DNA of 7,425 nucleotides from Propionibacteriaceae bacterium (GCA_905372155.1 CAJPNZ010000131.1:1-7425), one strand, 5' to 3'. Numbered from the stretch's first letter, positions 1 through 6,993 are shown. Program-made: numbers and translations. The notes: generated by a model from the sequence alone, not told the origin.

Positions 1-1045
1 ACCCGAAGTCGACGTCGACCAGCTCGACGCTGCCGCCGGAGGGAGCCTCGGGAGAGGTGTCGGGTTCGGGCAGCACGGGGGAGTCCATGACCTGATCGAT
101 GTGGTTCATCATCTGCCGACGCTCCTCGAAACCGATCATCATGGCCCCGATGTCGTTCAGCATCGTCATGAACCGCAGGCACATGCCGATGGTGACGATC
201 GCCTGGAGCGGGGCGAGTTGCGACGACAGCGCCAGGGCGGCGGACAGAACGATCATGGAGATCACGACGAGCTGGGCGAAGGCGCCGTTGACCATGTTGC
301 CGGCGGCCTCCCACCAGAAAGCGTGCCGCGAGTCTCGGTGGTTGCTCTCGAACGCCGTCCTGAGGCCCGGCGGGTTCGGTGCGTTACAGGAACGCAAAGC
401 CCCCTGACAGCGGGAGAACTCGATGATGCGGGCCGCCAGTTCGACCTCGGAGGGTTCGGCGATGGCCTTGCCGTGGTTCAGGAGGCGCCGTCCGATGACG
501 AGACCCAGGGCCAGCACGGGAGCCGCACAGGCCAGCAGCAGACCGAGCCGCCAGTCCCAGAACCAGGCGCCGATCCCGATCACGACGCAGGAGGCCATGT
601 TGACCCGCAGCTTGTACAGGAAGTGCGCCACCGACTCTGACAGGGACATCATCTCCTGACTGGCCATCCGCGACATCCAGCCCGCCGACGACGGATCGAA
701 CCAGGACAGGGGCAGCCTCGCGACCTTGTCACCGATGCTGTGATGGACGTTCTGCATGAAACCGAGCGCACCCACATACCCGGTGCGGGTGCCCATGAAG
801 TCGATGACGAGGGTGACGACGGCGGTGACGAGCAGAACCACCAGCCAACCACCGAAATCCAGTCCCCAGCTCGGGGCACCCGTGGTCAGGGCGACGGAGG
901 CGGGGAGCAGGGCCAGCAGCGCGAACCCGCCCAGTGCCCCGGCCGCCACACCAATGGTGAGGCCCGTGGACAACTGCCGCCACTGGGGCGGTGTCATGAG
1001 GCGGCGGTAGCGGGGCAGCAGCGCGTTGCGGTTGATGTCGCTCAT
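1..1045 (-). CDS. Siderophore-type ABC transporter, fused permease/ATPase, second half (3' end cut by window)
   Basis: The frame is open from the ATG at 1045 to the window edge, giving 348 visible residues. They cover a type IV (exporter-fold) six-helix membrane domain: hydrophobic stretches lie near residues 29-51, 66-84, 150-186 and 250-300. The coupling-helix region contains LPLSWFD (about 111-117), typical of this fold. The ATPase domain has only begun (VELVDVDFG, 340-348), so Walker A, signature and Walker B lie outside the window. An AGGAGG ribosome site (1058-1053) sits 7 bases before the ATG, and the start overlaps the stop of the upstream transporter gene as ATGA, so the two halves are probably translationally coupled and form a heterodimer in the cytoplasmic membrane. 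The IIEFSRCQGALRSC segment (207-220) sits where YbtQ/IrtB-like proteins carry a comparable motif, which favours ferric-siderophore import. Export of a drug or peptide is the alternative. The two cysteines at 213 and 220 look unusual to me. Confidence 0.88.
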   Translation of the reverse strand, partial: MSDINRNALLPRYRRLMTPPQWRQLSTGLTIGVAAGALGGFALLALLPASVALTTGAPSWGLDFGGWLVVLLVTAVVTLVIDFMGTRTGYVGALGFMQNVHHSIGDKVARLPLSWFDPSSAGWMSRMASQEMMSLSESVAHFLYKLRVNMASCVVIGIGAWFWDWRLGLLLACAAPVLALGLVIGRRLLNHGKAIAEPSEVELAARIIEFSRCQGALRSCNAPNPPGLRTAFESNHRDSRHAFWWEAAGNMVNGAFAQLVVISMIVLSAALALSSQLAPLQAIVTIGMCLRFMTMLNDIGAMMIGFEERRQMMNHIDQVMDSPVLPEPDTSPEAPSGGSVELVDVDFG

Positions 1046-2874
1046 CGGTGGTCCTCCTCGGCTGAGGCGGTGCGCAGCTCGCCGCTCTGGTGCAGCAACG
1101 CCCGGTAGTGGGGTTCGTCGAGCAGCTCCTCGTGGCTGCCGACCGCTCGGATGCGTCCTCGCTCCATCACCACGATCCGGTGGGCTCCCCGGATGGCGGC
1201 GGGCCGGTGGGCGATCACCAGCACGGTGCGGCCCTTCACCAGGGTGCTCAGGGCCTGCTGGATCTCGGCCTCGGACTCGGGATCCGCGAAGGCGGTGGCC
1301 TCGTCGAGGAGCAGCACGGGGGCGTCGACCAGCAGCGCCCTGGCGATCGCGATCCGCTGCTCCTGCCCGCCGGACAGCGAGGTGTCGGTGCCGATGACGG
1401 TGTCGTAGCCCTCGGGAAGCGACATCACGAAGTCGTCGATCCTGGCCATTCTCGCGGCCTCCCGGATCTCGTCGATACTCGCCCCCGGACGGCCCAGGGC
1501 GATGTTGTCGCGGACGGTGGCCCGCAGCAGCTGGGCGTCCTGGAGCACGAACGAGACGTGCGAGTAGAGGGTTTCCTCGGTCAGCTGCCTCAGGTCGACG
1601 CCCCCGAGCCGGATGCTCCCGGAATCCGGGTCGGCGAAACGGGCGATCAGCGTGGCCAGGGTCGACTTGCCGGACCCCGAGGGGCCGAGCAGGGCCGTCA
1701 CGGTTCCCTCCTCCAGGGTGAGGCTGACGTCGTCGACGGCGAGGGTCTGGCCGTAGGAGAAGGTGACGTGGTCGAGTTCGACGGTGCACCCCTGGGGGAC
1801 CTGCGAGGTCTCGGGGTAGGGCAGGACCGGGGTGTCGAGGATGTTGCACAGCCGGATCGCCGCGGCCCCGGCCATCTGGTAGGACCAGGAGATCGAGGAG
1901 ACGACCTGCACGGCACCGGGGAGCACCAACGCGATCAGCGTGGCCGCGAGCACCTTGGGCAACGTGACCGCCCCGGCCTGGATCAGCAGGGCCCCGCCCC
2001 CCAGGTTCACCACGAGCAGCAGCGGAATGGAGATCCACGCCATGGAGACGCAGCTGATCGATACCAGGGGCAGCGCCCAGGCACGGAAGAACCGGGAGAA
2101 CTCATCGGCGGAATCCACGTAGGCGGAGTGCGCCCTACCGACCCGCCCGAAGGCCTTGACCACCGAGATCCCGGCGACGAACTCGGCCATGGTGGAGGAG
2201 ACCTTTGCCAGTTTCGCGTCCATCTCCGCGGTCTTCTCCGGCATGCCCTTCATGGAGACGGCGTAGGTGGCCATGTGCAGCGGGATCGTGGCGATGCTGA
2301 GCAGCCCCAGCCGCCAGTCCAGCCAGAACGCAAGGCAGAGCAGGGCCAGCGGGGTCACCACCGCGTTGAGGATCTCGACGGGGCCGTGGGCGATCACGGT
2401 GTGGACGGCGCGGGTGTCGTCCTGGACGCCCTTGCGGATCAGGCCTGAGGTCGACTCGGTGAACCACGACAGCGGGGCCCGTGCCAGGCGCTGCGCGATA
2501 CCGCGCTGCAACTGGTCACGCAACCTCAGGTCGGCGACGTGGGTGATGAGCAGGCCGACGAAGTACAGCAGCAGCTGGCCGGAGAAGGCACCGATCAGCA
2601 GTCCGATCACCGCCCATGCCCGGTCGGCGTCGACGGCGGTGCCGGCGCTGTGGGCGGCCAGCAGGAGGTCACCGAGCTGGACGAGGGCGAGGTAGGGGGC
2701 GGTCGTGAGAATGGCCGAGGCGATCACGAACGCCTGCCCCAGCCGCTGCAGTCCGCGCACCGGGGCGGCCAGGCGCTTGATCGCCGCCTGCCCCTCCTGC
2801 GCTTTGCGTTTGTTCTCCTCCATCGGATCGGCCTGCTGGTCCGGTTCGACGCGCTCGAGTTCCTGCGTCGTCAT
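1042..2874 (-). CDS. Siderophore-type ABC transporter, fused permease/ATPase, first half
   Basis: The protein is 610 residues, normal for a half-transporter with an N-terminal membrane domain and a C-terminal ATPase. Membrane helices lie near residues 47-67, 87-112, 167-200, 264-290 and 302-327. The ATPase shows an A-loop tyrosine (Y374), Walker A GPSGSGKST (397-405), Q-loop Q445, signature LSGGQ (500-504), Walker B VLLLDE (520-525) and the switch histidine H556, so it should hydrolyse ATP. The D-loop reads AFAD (528-531) rather than the usual SALD, a variant I associate with YbtP/IrtA-like siderophore importers. No N-terminal siderophore-reductase domain like that of mycobacterial IrtA is present. 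I chose the ATG at 2874 because GAGGTG (2886-2881) lies 6 bases upstream; an in-frame ATG at 2913 would add 13 residues but lies inside the iron-box candidate and only about 6 bases from the predicted transcription start. It is the first gene of the pair and probably imports an iron-chelate; the substrate is inferred, the transporter class is clear. Confidence 0.92.
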   Translation of the reverse strand: MTTQELERVEPDQQADPMEENKRKAQEGQAAIKRLAAPVRGLQRLGQAFVIASAILTTAPYLALVQLGDLLLAAHSAGTAVDADRAWAVIGLLIGAFSGQLLLYFVGLLITHVADLRLRDQLQRGIAQRLARAPLSWFTESTSGLIRKGVQDDTRAVHTVIAHGPVEILNAVVTPLALLCLAFWLDWRLGLLSIATIPLHMATYAVSMKGMPEKTAEMDAKLAKVSSTMAEFVAGISVVKAFGRVGRAHSAYVDSADEFSRFFRAWALPLVSISCVSMAWISIPLLLVVNLGGGALLIQAGAVTLPKVLAATLIALVLPGAVQVVSSISWSYQMAGAAAIRLCNILDTPVLPYPETSQVPQGCTVELDHVTFSYGQTLAVDDVSLTLEEGTVTALLGPSGSGKSTLATLIARFADPDSGSIRLGGVDLRQLTEETLYSHVSFVLQDAQLLRATVRDNIALGRPGASIDEIREAARMARIDDFVMSLPEGYDTVIGTDTSLSGGQEQRIAIARALLVDAPVLLLDEATAFADPESEAEIQQALSTLVKGRTVLVIAHRPAAIRGAHRIVVMERGRIRAVGSHEELLDEPHYRALLHQSGELRTASAEEDHR

Positions 2875-2912
2875 GAATTGCACCTCGAAAGATTGGGAAA
2901 TGGTCTTCAGCA

Positions 2913-2931
2913 TTCAATGAGGCTCACCTTA
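2913..2931 (-). promoter_or_regulatory. Candidate DtxR/IdeR iron box
   Basis: The minus strand reads TAAGGTGAGCCTCATTGAA. Against the 19-base DtxR/IdeR consensus (TWAGGTTAGSCTWACCTWA) it matches at 14 positions; the left half is nearly perfect and the right half is degenerate. It covers the predicted -10 and start of transcription of the transporter genes, where binding of an iron-loaded repressor would block initiation. This would make the genes iron-repressed, in keeping with a siderophore transporter. It is a prediction, with no regulator gene for it visible in this window. Confidence 0.45.
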
Positions 2932-2954
2932 ACGCCACGCTGTGACGTGGGCAA
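2926..2954 (-). promoter_or_regulatory. Candidate promoter of the ABC transporter genes
   Basis: Read on the minus strand, TTGCCC (2954-2949) matches the -35 consensus at four of six bases. After exactly 17 bases comes TAAGGT (2931-2926), which fits the actinobacterial TANNNT form of a -10 box. Transcription would then begin near 2919, giving a leader of about 45 bases before the ATG at 2874. The placement is consistent with both regulator-site candidates in this gap, but it rests on pattern matching only. Confidence 0.45.
2935..2950. promoter_or_regulatory. Candidate TetR operator (16-bp inverted repeat)
   Basis: CCACG (2935-2939) and CGTGG (2946-2950) form a perfect five-base inverted repeat around a six-base centre. 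It lies in the short gap between the transporter genes and the divergent regulator gene, within the spacer of the predicted transporter promoter, a usual site for a TetR-family dimer to bind and repress. A second inverted pair, TTAACG (2929-2934) and CGTTAA (2961-2966), flanks it with a different centre and may mark a wider or second site. Confidence 0.35.
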
Positions 2955-2958
2955 CGAG

Positions 2959-2964
2959 TACGTT
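2959..2964 (+). promoter_or_regulatory. Candidate -10 box of the tetR-family gene (leaderless start)
   Basis: TACGTT fits the TANNNT form of the actinobacterial -10 and ends 6 bases before the ATG at 2971, so transcription would start at or next to the start codon. There is no clear Shine-Dalgarno sequence before that ATG, which fits a leaderless message. No convincing -35 is seen. Confidence 0.28.
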
Positions 2965-2970
2965 AACCGC

Positions 2971-3630
2971 ATGAGATCACACGGGAGGCGCACCGGCCCG
3001 AAACCGGGCTTCACCCACGACGACGTCGTCACGGCCGCGTTGGAGATCGGGATCCGGGACTTCACCCTCACCGGGGTGGCCAAACGCCTGGGGGTCGGCA
3101 CCCCGGCGCTGTACCGCACCATCGCGTCACGGGACGACCTGCTGCGTGGCTGTCTGAAACGCCTGGCCGAGGAGAACAGGTTCACCGTTTCCGAAGGCGG
3201 GTGGCGGGAACTGCTGCGGCACCAGGCCGAGTGGTTGTGGGGTCTGGTGGACCGCCACCCCGGGCTCGCGGAGACGTTCCTGGTGGTCACGTGGGCGCAC
3301 CACTACTTCGCCCGGGGTATGAAAACCTGCATCGATGCGCTGGTCGAGCGGGGGTTCAGCCCGGACGACGCCGTCTTCGCCGTGGACTTCATCGGCGACA
3401 CCGTGCTGTGCACCCATCTGGTGATCGAGGCGAACCGTGCGATCCTCCCGGGGGAGGACGGTACGGTCGCGACGGGGCTGGAGGCAGCCGTCGAGAACTT
3501 CAACCGGGAGAAGTTCGCCGAGGATTTTCCGGAGCAGCTCGTGCCCAACGAGGGCTGGACGGGCCGGGGTTTCCTGGACCGCAAGATCGAGTTCGTCATC
3601 GAGGGCATGGCCCGGCGGGTCGGCGGGTGA
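2971..3630 (+). CDS. TetR/AcrR-family transcriptional regulator
   Basis: The 219-residue protein has the normal TetR length. Its N-terminal DNA-binding domain spans about residues 14-62. The helix-turn-helix lies near 31-50, with FTLTGVAKRLGVG followed by PALYRTI, and then SRDDLL, a pattern typical of the family. The rest is helical and would form the ligand-binding and dimerisation domain; it contains one cysteine near the middle of the domain and is too variable to name a ligand. The gene is divergent from the transporter pair with under 100 bases between start codons, so it is probably their local repressor, acting at the palindrome at 2935-2950, and perhaps regulates itself. The start at 2971 is preferred because the alternative ATG at 2917 adds 18 residues unlike the family and would begin inside the iron-box candidate. 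No clear ribosome site precedes 2971. Confidence 0.9.
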   Translation: MRSHGRRTGPKPGFTHDDVVTAALEIGIRDFTLTGVAKRLGVGTPALYRTIASRDDLLRGCLKRLAEENRFTVSEGGWRELLRHQAEWLWGLVDRHPGLAETFLVVTWAHHYFARGMKTCIDALVERGFSPDDAVFAVDFIGDTVLCTHLVIEANRAILPGEDGTVATGLEAAVENFNREKFAEDFPEQLVPNEGWTGRGFLDRKIEFVIEGMARRVGG

Positions 3631-3665
3631 GAGGTCGTGGACCGGTCCCGTGGGACGATGTTGAC

Positions 3666-5726
3666 ATGCCCCGGAACGACAAGGACGACATCGAGGCCGG
3701 TTCGACAAACAAGATCTCCGAGAAGGAAACGGATGCTCTTGGGAAGGAAAACCGGACTGGGGAAACGAAGGCCGGGGATGAAGCGGTCCTGCCTCGGTGC
3801 GTCCCGGTTTTCAGGGCGCTTCGGGTCGGGGGAGCGCTCACCGTTCTGGCGGCAGTGGTACTGACCTTTGCATGGGGGATGCGCGGGGAACGCACTGATT
3901 TGCATGATTCCACGCCGGTGTGGGTTGTCTGTGCGATTCTGTCCTTCGTCTGGTTTTTCGCCGCCGGGAACGGGAAACGGAGGATCGTCCCGGCGGTAAT
4001 CGTCGGCCTGGGGTGGGCCGCGATCATCGTCTATCAGCTGCGATCGTGGTGGATGCTCTTTGATAAAACCTCGGTTGGTGCTGCCCTGCTGTTGGCGTGG
4101 GCCCTGGGCGCGTTCGGTCTGGGAATCGTCGCCGTCTTTGATCTGTTGCTGCGCGGAATACGCGATCAGTGGGGGTTTCCGGAGGGCGGCAGGGGTGATC
4201 CCGCTGGGATCGTGTTCTCCCGTCATGATGGCAGCAAAGCCGGTTCGGGGATCGACAGAAGGGCGCGTTGGGTGGCTGTTGCGCTGATTCCCGTCCTCGC
4301 GCTGACCGGGGCGACCGTTTCGTTGCGTGCTCTGACGGACTTCCCGGTCCATTCGACCCCATTTTCCCACACCACAGCGGCCATGCCAGAAGGCGCACTG
4401 CCCGAGTTTCCGGCCACGGTGGGGTCCACGGTTGCCTGGACGAGGGATGTTCCCGATCTGCTCGCCGTCGCCGCAGGCGCGGCAGGTCCGATCATCCTCA
4501 CCACGGACGGGTTGACGGCGCTGAGACCCGATGGAACCACCCTGTGGACCTATCACAGACAAGCCAAGTACGAAGATCCACTGACCAGTCCTGACGGTCG
4601 TCATGTTGTGCTGAGAATGTCGGTTCTTCGAGGCGGGCCCGGCCAAGGGAATGGGCATGATCAGACTGACGCTCCGGCTTACGACAGTTTGACCCTGGTG
4701 CTGGATTCCCTCACGGGGCAGGTGACCAGCGAACACCCCACAGAGGGTTCGGGTATTCAACTCACGGATTCTGTTGTTCTGGACGGTGACATCGCCTACG
4801 ATCTGGCCGATGGCAGCCAACGCTGGACGTTGCCGGATGATTTTGAGGTCGCCAAAAACCACACCAAGTCCGCGGGACATGCCTCCCTGATTCTCGAACG
4901 CCGACGGGAAAACAGCGACCGGTCCAACCCCGTCCTGCTCGTTGCCCCCGACACAGACCCGTCAGCTGCCGTCGAGGTGCAGGGTATTCCTACCAGGGAT
5001 GCGTGTGGAGAATCCGAGAAGGGGATTGTCGCGGTGAATGGGTGGGTCTCACAGTATGCGGAGGCCCCGCCAGAGGAGAAGGAAGTGCGTGGTGAGAAGC
5101 TTGTAGAGAGCGCCGCCATGCAGGCGGTCACACTCGATTCTCTGGCGGGACTGGAAACGAGCGCGCCGGTCCCGCTGGGCAGAACAGCCGGAGTCAACTA
5201 CCGCGCATCCACTGCATCGGGGACACTCGCCCTCTACCCCGAGTACTCCGTGGACGAAAAAAAGAAAAACTGCGAGATGATCTCCCTGGGGAAATCGGAC
5301 AAGGCCTGGGTGGGTGCTGTGTTCGATCCCGTTTCCCGTACCACGACTCCCGCATCCCAATACGCGGGTGTGGCAGCAGCCAAAATCGGTGTGACGATCA
5401 TGCGGGAAGGCGAGACCCTCTCCGGGGCGGTGGTCGTGCAGCCCGGGGACGGCTCCGACGGGGCCACGATTCCCATCGCACCCGGATCCACCTACCTGTC
5501 TTTCGCATCGTATGCTCAATATGGGGGAGGAAGCGGTTCATGCTACCTTCATACTCCTGTCCAACTCGCTGGAAGATGCGGTGGCGTAGATGCCGTATTC
5601 AAGAACACACCCGGGGTCACCGTGGTTGTTTTTGACCCAGAAAAAGAGATAGGGGAAGTCTCGTCGTACAGATCGAATTACCGCTCCTATCGCCGCCTGT
5701 ATGGCCTGACGGGAGGTGTGTCGTGA
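3666..5726 (+). CDS. Five-helix membrane protein with large extracytoplasmic beta-propeller-like domain, function unknown
   Basis: I do not recognise a named family for this 686-residue protein. A charged, probably disordered cytoplasmic tail (1-45) leads to five predicted membrane helices near 52-71, 84-101, 107-124, 136-163 and 202-219. Basic residues fall in the loops at 102-106 and 163-201, so the N terminus is inside and the roughly 465-residue C-terminal part outside. That part has propeller-like repeats: LRPDGTTLWTY (286-296), SPDGRHVVL (308-316), LVLDSLTG (344-351) and DLADGSQRW (379-387), resembling PQQ-type or WD-like blades. External cysteines at 447, 536, 626 and 638 could form disulfides. 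The end is rich in Tyr, Ser and Arg (667-679). It begins 35 bases after the TetR gene; a GTG at 3627, overlapping that gene's stop, is an in-frame alternative start adding 13 residues. Its stop overlaps the next gene. A role as an envelope sensor or scaffold is a guess. Confidence 0.82.
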   Translation: MPRNDKDDIEAGSTNKISEKETDALGKENRTGETKAGDEAVLPRCVPVFRALRVGGALTVLAAVVLTFAWGMRGERTDLHDSTPVWVVCAILSFVWFFAAGNGKRRIVPAVIVGLGWAAIIVYQLRSWWMLFDKTSVGAALLLAWALGAFGLGIVAVFDLLLRGIRDQWGFPEGGRGDPAGIVFSRHDGSKAGSGIDRRARWVAVALIPVLALTGATVSLRALTDFPVHSTPFSHTTAAMPEGALPEFPATVGSTVAWTRDVPDLLAVAAGAAGPIILTTDGLTALRPDGTTLWTYHRQAKYEDPLTSPDGRHVVLRMSVLRGGPGQGNGHDQTDAPAYDSLTLVLDSLTGQVTSEHPTEGSGIQLTDSVVLDGDIAYDLADGSQRWTLPDDFEVAKNHTKSAGHASLILERRRENSDRSNPVLLVAPDTDPSAAVEVQGIPTRDACGESEKGIVAVNGWVSQYAEAPPEEKEVRGEKLVESAAMQAVTLDSLAGLETSAPVPLGRTAGVNYRASTASGTLALYPEYSVDEKKKNCEMISLGKSDKAWVGAVFDPVSRTTTPASQYAGVAAAKIGVTIMREGETLSGAVVVQPGDGSDGATIPIAPGSTYLSFASYAQYGGGSGSCYLHTPVQLAGRCGGVDAVFKNTPGVTVVVFDPEKEIGEVSSYRSNYRSYRRLYGLTGGVS
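5711..5716 (+). promoter_or_regulatory. Ribosome binding site fixing a GTG start
   Basis: GGGAGG lies 6 bases before the GTG at 5723, inside the end of the upstream membrane-protein gene. It is the strongest ribosome site near this junction and supports the GTG start that gives a complete lipoprotein signal peptide. Confidence 0.75.
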
Positions 5727-6910
5727 GATCTGAGAAATCGATCCGGTCTTTTGTTGCCGCGGGACTCTTCTTGGCGCTGCTGCTCGGAGCATGTTCGCTG
5801 GGTCGGGACGTCCCTCGTGTCCGGATCAGCAACCTCGACGACACATCGGGTGTCGTACAGGCGCCCGAGCCCACCGAGGCTGGCTGGTCCGTCGTTTTGA
5901 GAAACTGGGAGAAAGGTTCCGCAACGCCCACCGCCAGTGGACCGGTCGTCGTATTCGGAAGCCAAGAATCCTTGGGAACGACGGATAGGTTTTACGTCAA
6001 TCAGGTCGTCTCCTTGAATCCCGCGGATGGATCGGTCCGGTGGGCCACGACCATCGAGCAGCCGATGGAAAATGACCTCCAAGATACGTATCAAAAAGCC
6101 TTGGATCATGGGAATGGAGATTTTGCGGATCCGGAAACTGTTGTCGCCAGTCCGGATGGAAAGTACGTGGCGATTCAACTCGAACCGTACATGGTCAACG
6201 GGAAAGCCAAGAACATTGCCGACCAGCGCATGAACATCGTCGTCCTGGATGCCGAGACCGGGCAGGAGGTCCGCACCGTTCAGGTTTCCGGTCTGGTCCT
6301 GGGACAGGCCCTGACCGACGATTCCCTGGTGGTGCAGACCGCGGAGAACTATTTTCCGGCAGGCACCGGAACGCTTCACATCTATTCCCTGAAGGACGCC
6401 CGGGCCGATCCGGCGACGGTGCGTGCCGATCAATGGCTCATCGGAGCCACCGCCAACTCCTTGATGCTGGCCCCGGGAAAACGTTTGAAGCGGGTCGATA
6501 TGGATTTTCCCTACACTGTGACCCGGATGAGCACATCGGGTGAAGACATGGGAACCCTGACAGGCATCTTCGATGTTCATCCCGGCGGTTGGGTGGAGCG
6601 CTTCAGCGACCCGGCGGTCGCAATCCAAGAACCCGGCGTGAAACACTCCCGGGAATTGATCAATGTCGACACCAAAGCGAGCATGGACATCTCCGACATG
6701 TCCGTCGATGACGTGATCCTCCCGACAGGGCCCGGCCTCCTGCTGGAAGGAGATGTGCGGACCGAGCAAGGCACAAAGGAAGTCAGAGTCGGGTGGATGC
6801 AAGCGCGCACCGAGAGCAAGGAAATGAGTGTTGAAGATATGACGACCGTCTTTGTTGACGCAGATTCAGGAAAAGTGGGGATTGCGCTCTTCTCGATGGG
6901 AGAGAAGTGA
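5723..6910 (+). CDS. Lipoprotein with beta-propeller-like domain, function unknown
   Basis: The 395-residue product starts with a lipoprotein signal peptide: basic residues at 2-8, a hydrophobic core at 10-21 and the lipobox LGAC with the lipidated cysteine at 24, the only cysteine in the protein. It should be cleaved by signal peptidase II and anchored on the outer face of the membrane. The mature part has propeller-like motifs: SLNPADGSVRW (97-107), SPDGKYVAI (143-151) and NIVVLDAETG (171-180). These occur in the same order as in the extracytoplasmic domain of the membrane protein encoded just upstream, which suggests the two are paralogues. The GTG start overlaps the upstream stop as GTGA, so the genes are probably translationally coupled and the proteins made together, perhaps as partners. 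No catalytic residues or named family are recognised; ligand or substrate binding at the cell surface is the simplest guess. Confidence 0.85.
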   Translation: MRSEKSIRSFVAAGLFLALLLGACSLGRDVPRVRISNLDDTSGVVQAPEPTEAGWSVVLRNWEKGSATPTASGPVVVFGSQESLGTTDRFYVNQVVSLNPADGSVRWATTIEQPMENDLQDTYQKALDHGNGDFADPETVVASPDGKYVAIQLEPYMVNGKAKNIADQRMNIVVLDAETGQEVRTVQVSGLVLGQALTDDSLVVQTAENYFPAGTGTLHIYSLKDARADPATVRADQWLIGATANSLMLAPGKRLKRVDMDFPYTVTRMSTSGEDMGTLTGIFDVHPGGWVERFSDPAVAIQEPGVKHSRELINVDTKASMDISDMSVDDVILPTGPGLLLEGDVRTEQGTKEVRVGWMQARTESKEMSVEDMTTVFVDADSGKVGIALFSMGEK

Positions 6911-6961
6911 GGCGGTAAAGTTCGTTCGCAGATGGTGTGTCGACCAGCAAAACCCCTACCC

Positions 6962-6993
6962 GGTGCACAGCCGAGGTTGGCTGTTGATGCACC
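6962..6993 (+). terminator. Candidate terminator or RNA hairpin after the lipoprotein gene
   Basis: GGTGCA (6962-6967) pairs with TGCACC (6988-6993), and CAGCC (6968-6972) pairs with GGCTG (6979-6983) around a six-base loop; four bases (TTGA) bulge on the 3' side. The structure starts about 50 bases after the stop codon at 6910. There is no T run after it, which is common for terminators in high-GC bacteria, but an RNA-processing or regulatory role cannot be excluded. Confidence 0.4.

Noticed and set aside
101..640. Plus-strand open frame of 179 residues
   Set aside because: It is opposite the second transporter half, whose translation shows continuous membrane helices; the plus frame reads as a shadow.
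1090..2448. Plus-strand open frame of 452 residues opposite the transporter gene
   Set aside because: It is antisense to a gene with complete ABC ATPase motifs, is rich in Gly, Asp, Gln and His as GC-rich shadow frames are, and has no recognisable domain.
3661..3666. Perfect TTGACA (-35 consensus) at the start of the membrane-protein gene
   Set aside because: It overlaps the start codon and has no -10 at a suitable distance downstream, so it is probably a coincidence.
3303..4880. Minus-strand open frame of 525 residues
   Set aside because: It lies opposite the regulator and membrane-protein genes, has low-complexity Arg/Pro/Gln content and no helices or motifs.
5687..6802. Minus-strand open frame of 371 residues
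   Set aside because: It is antisense to the lipoprotein gene, whose signal peptide, lipobox and ribosome site are clear; its own composition is rich in His, Gly and Asp without motifs.
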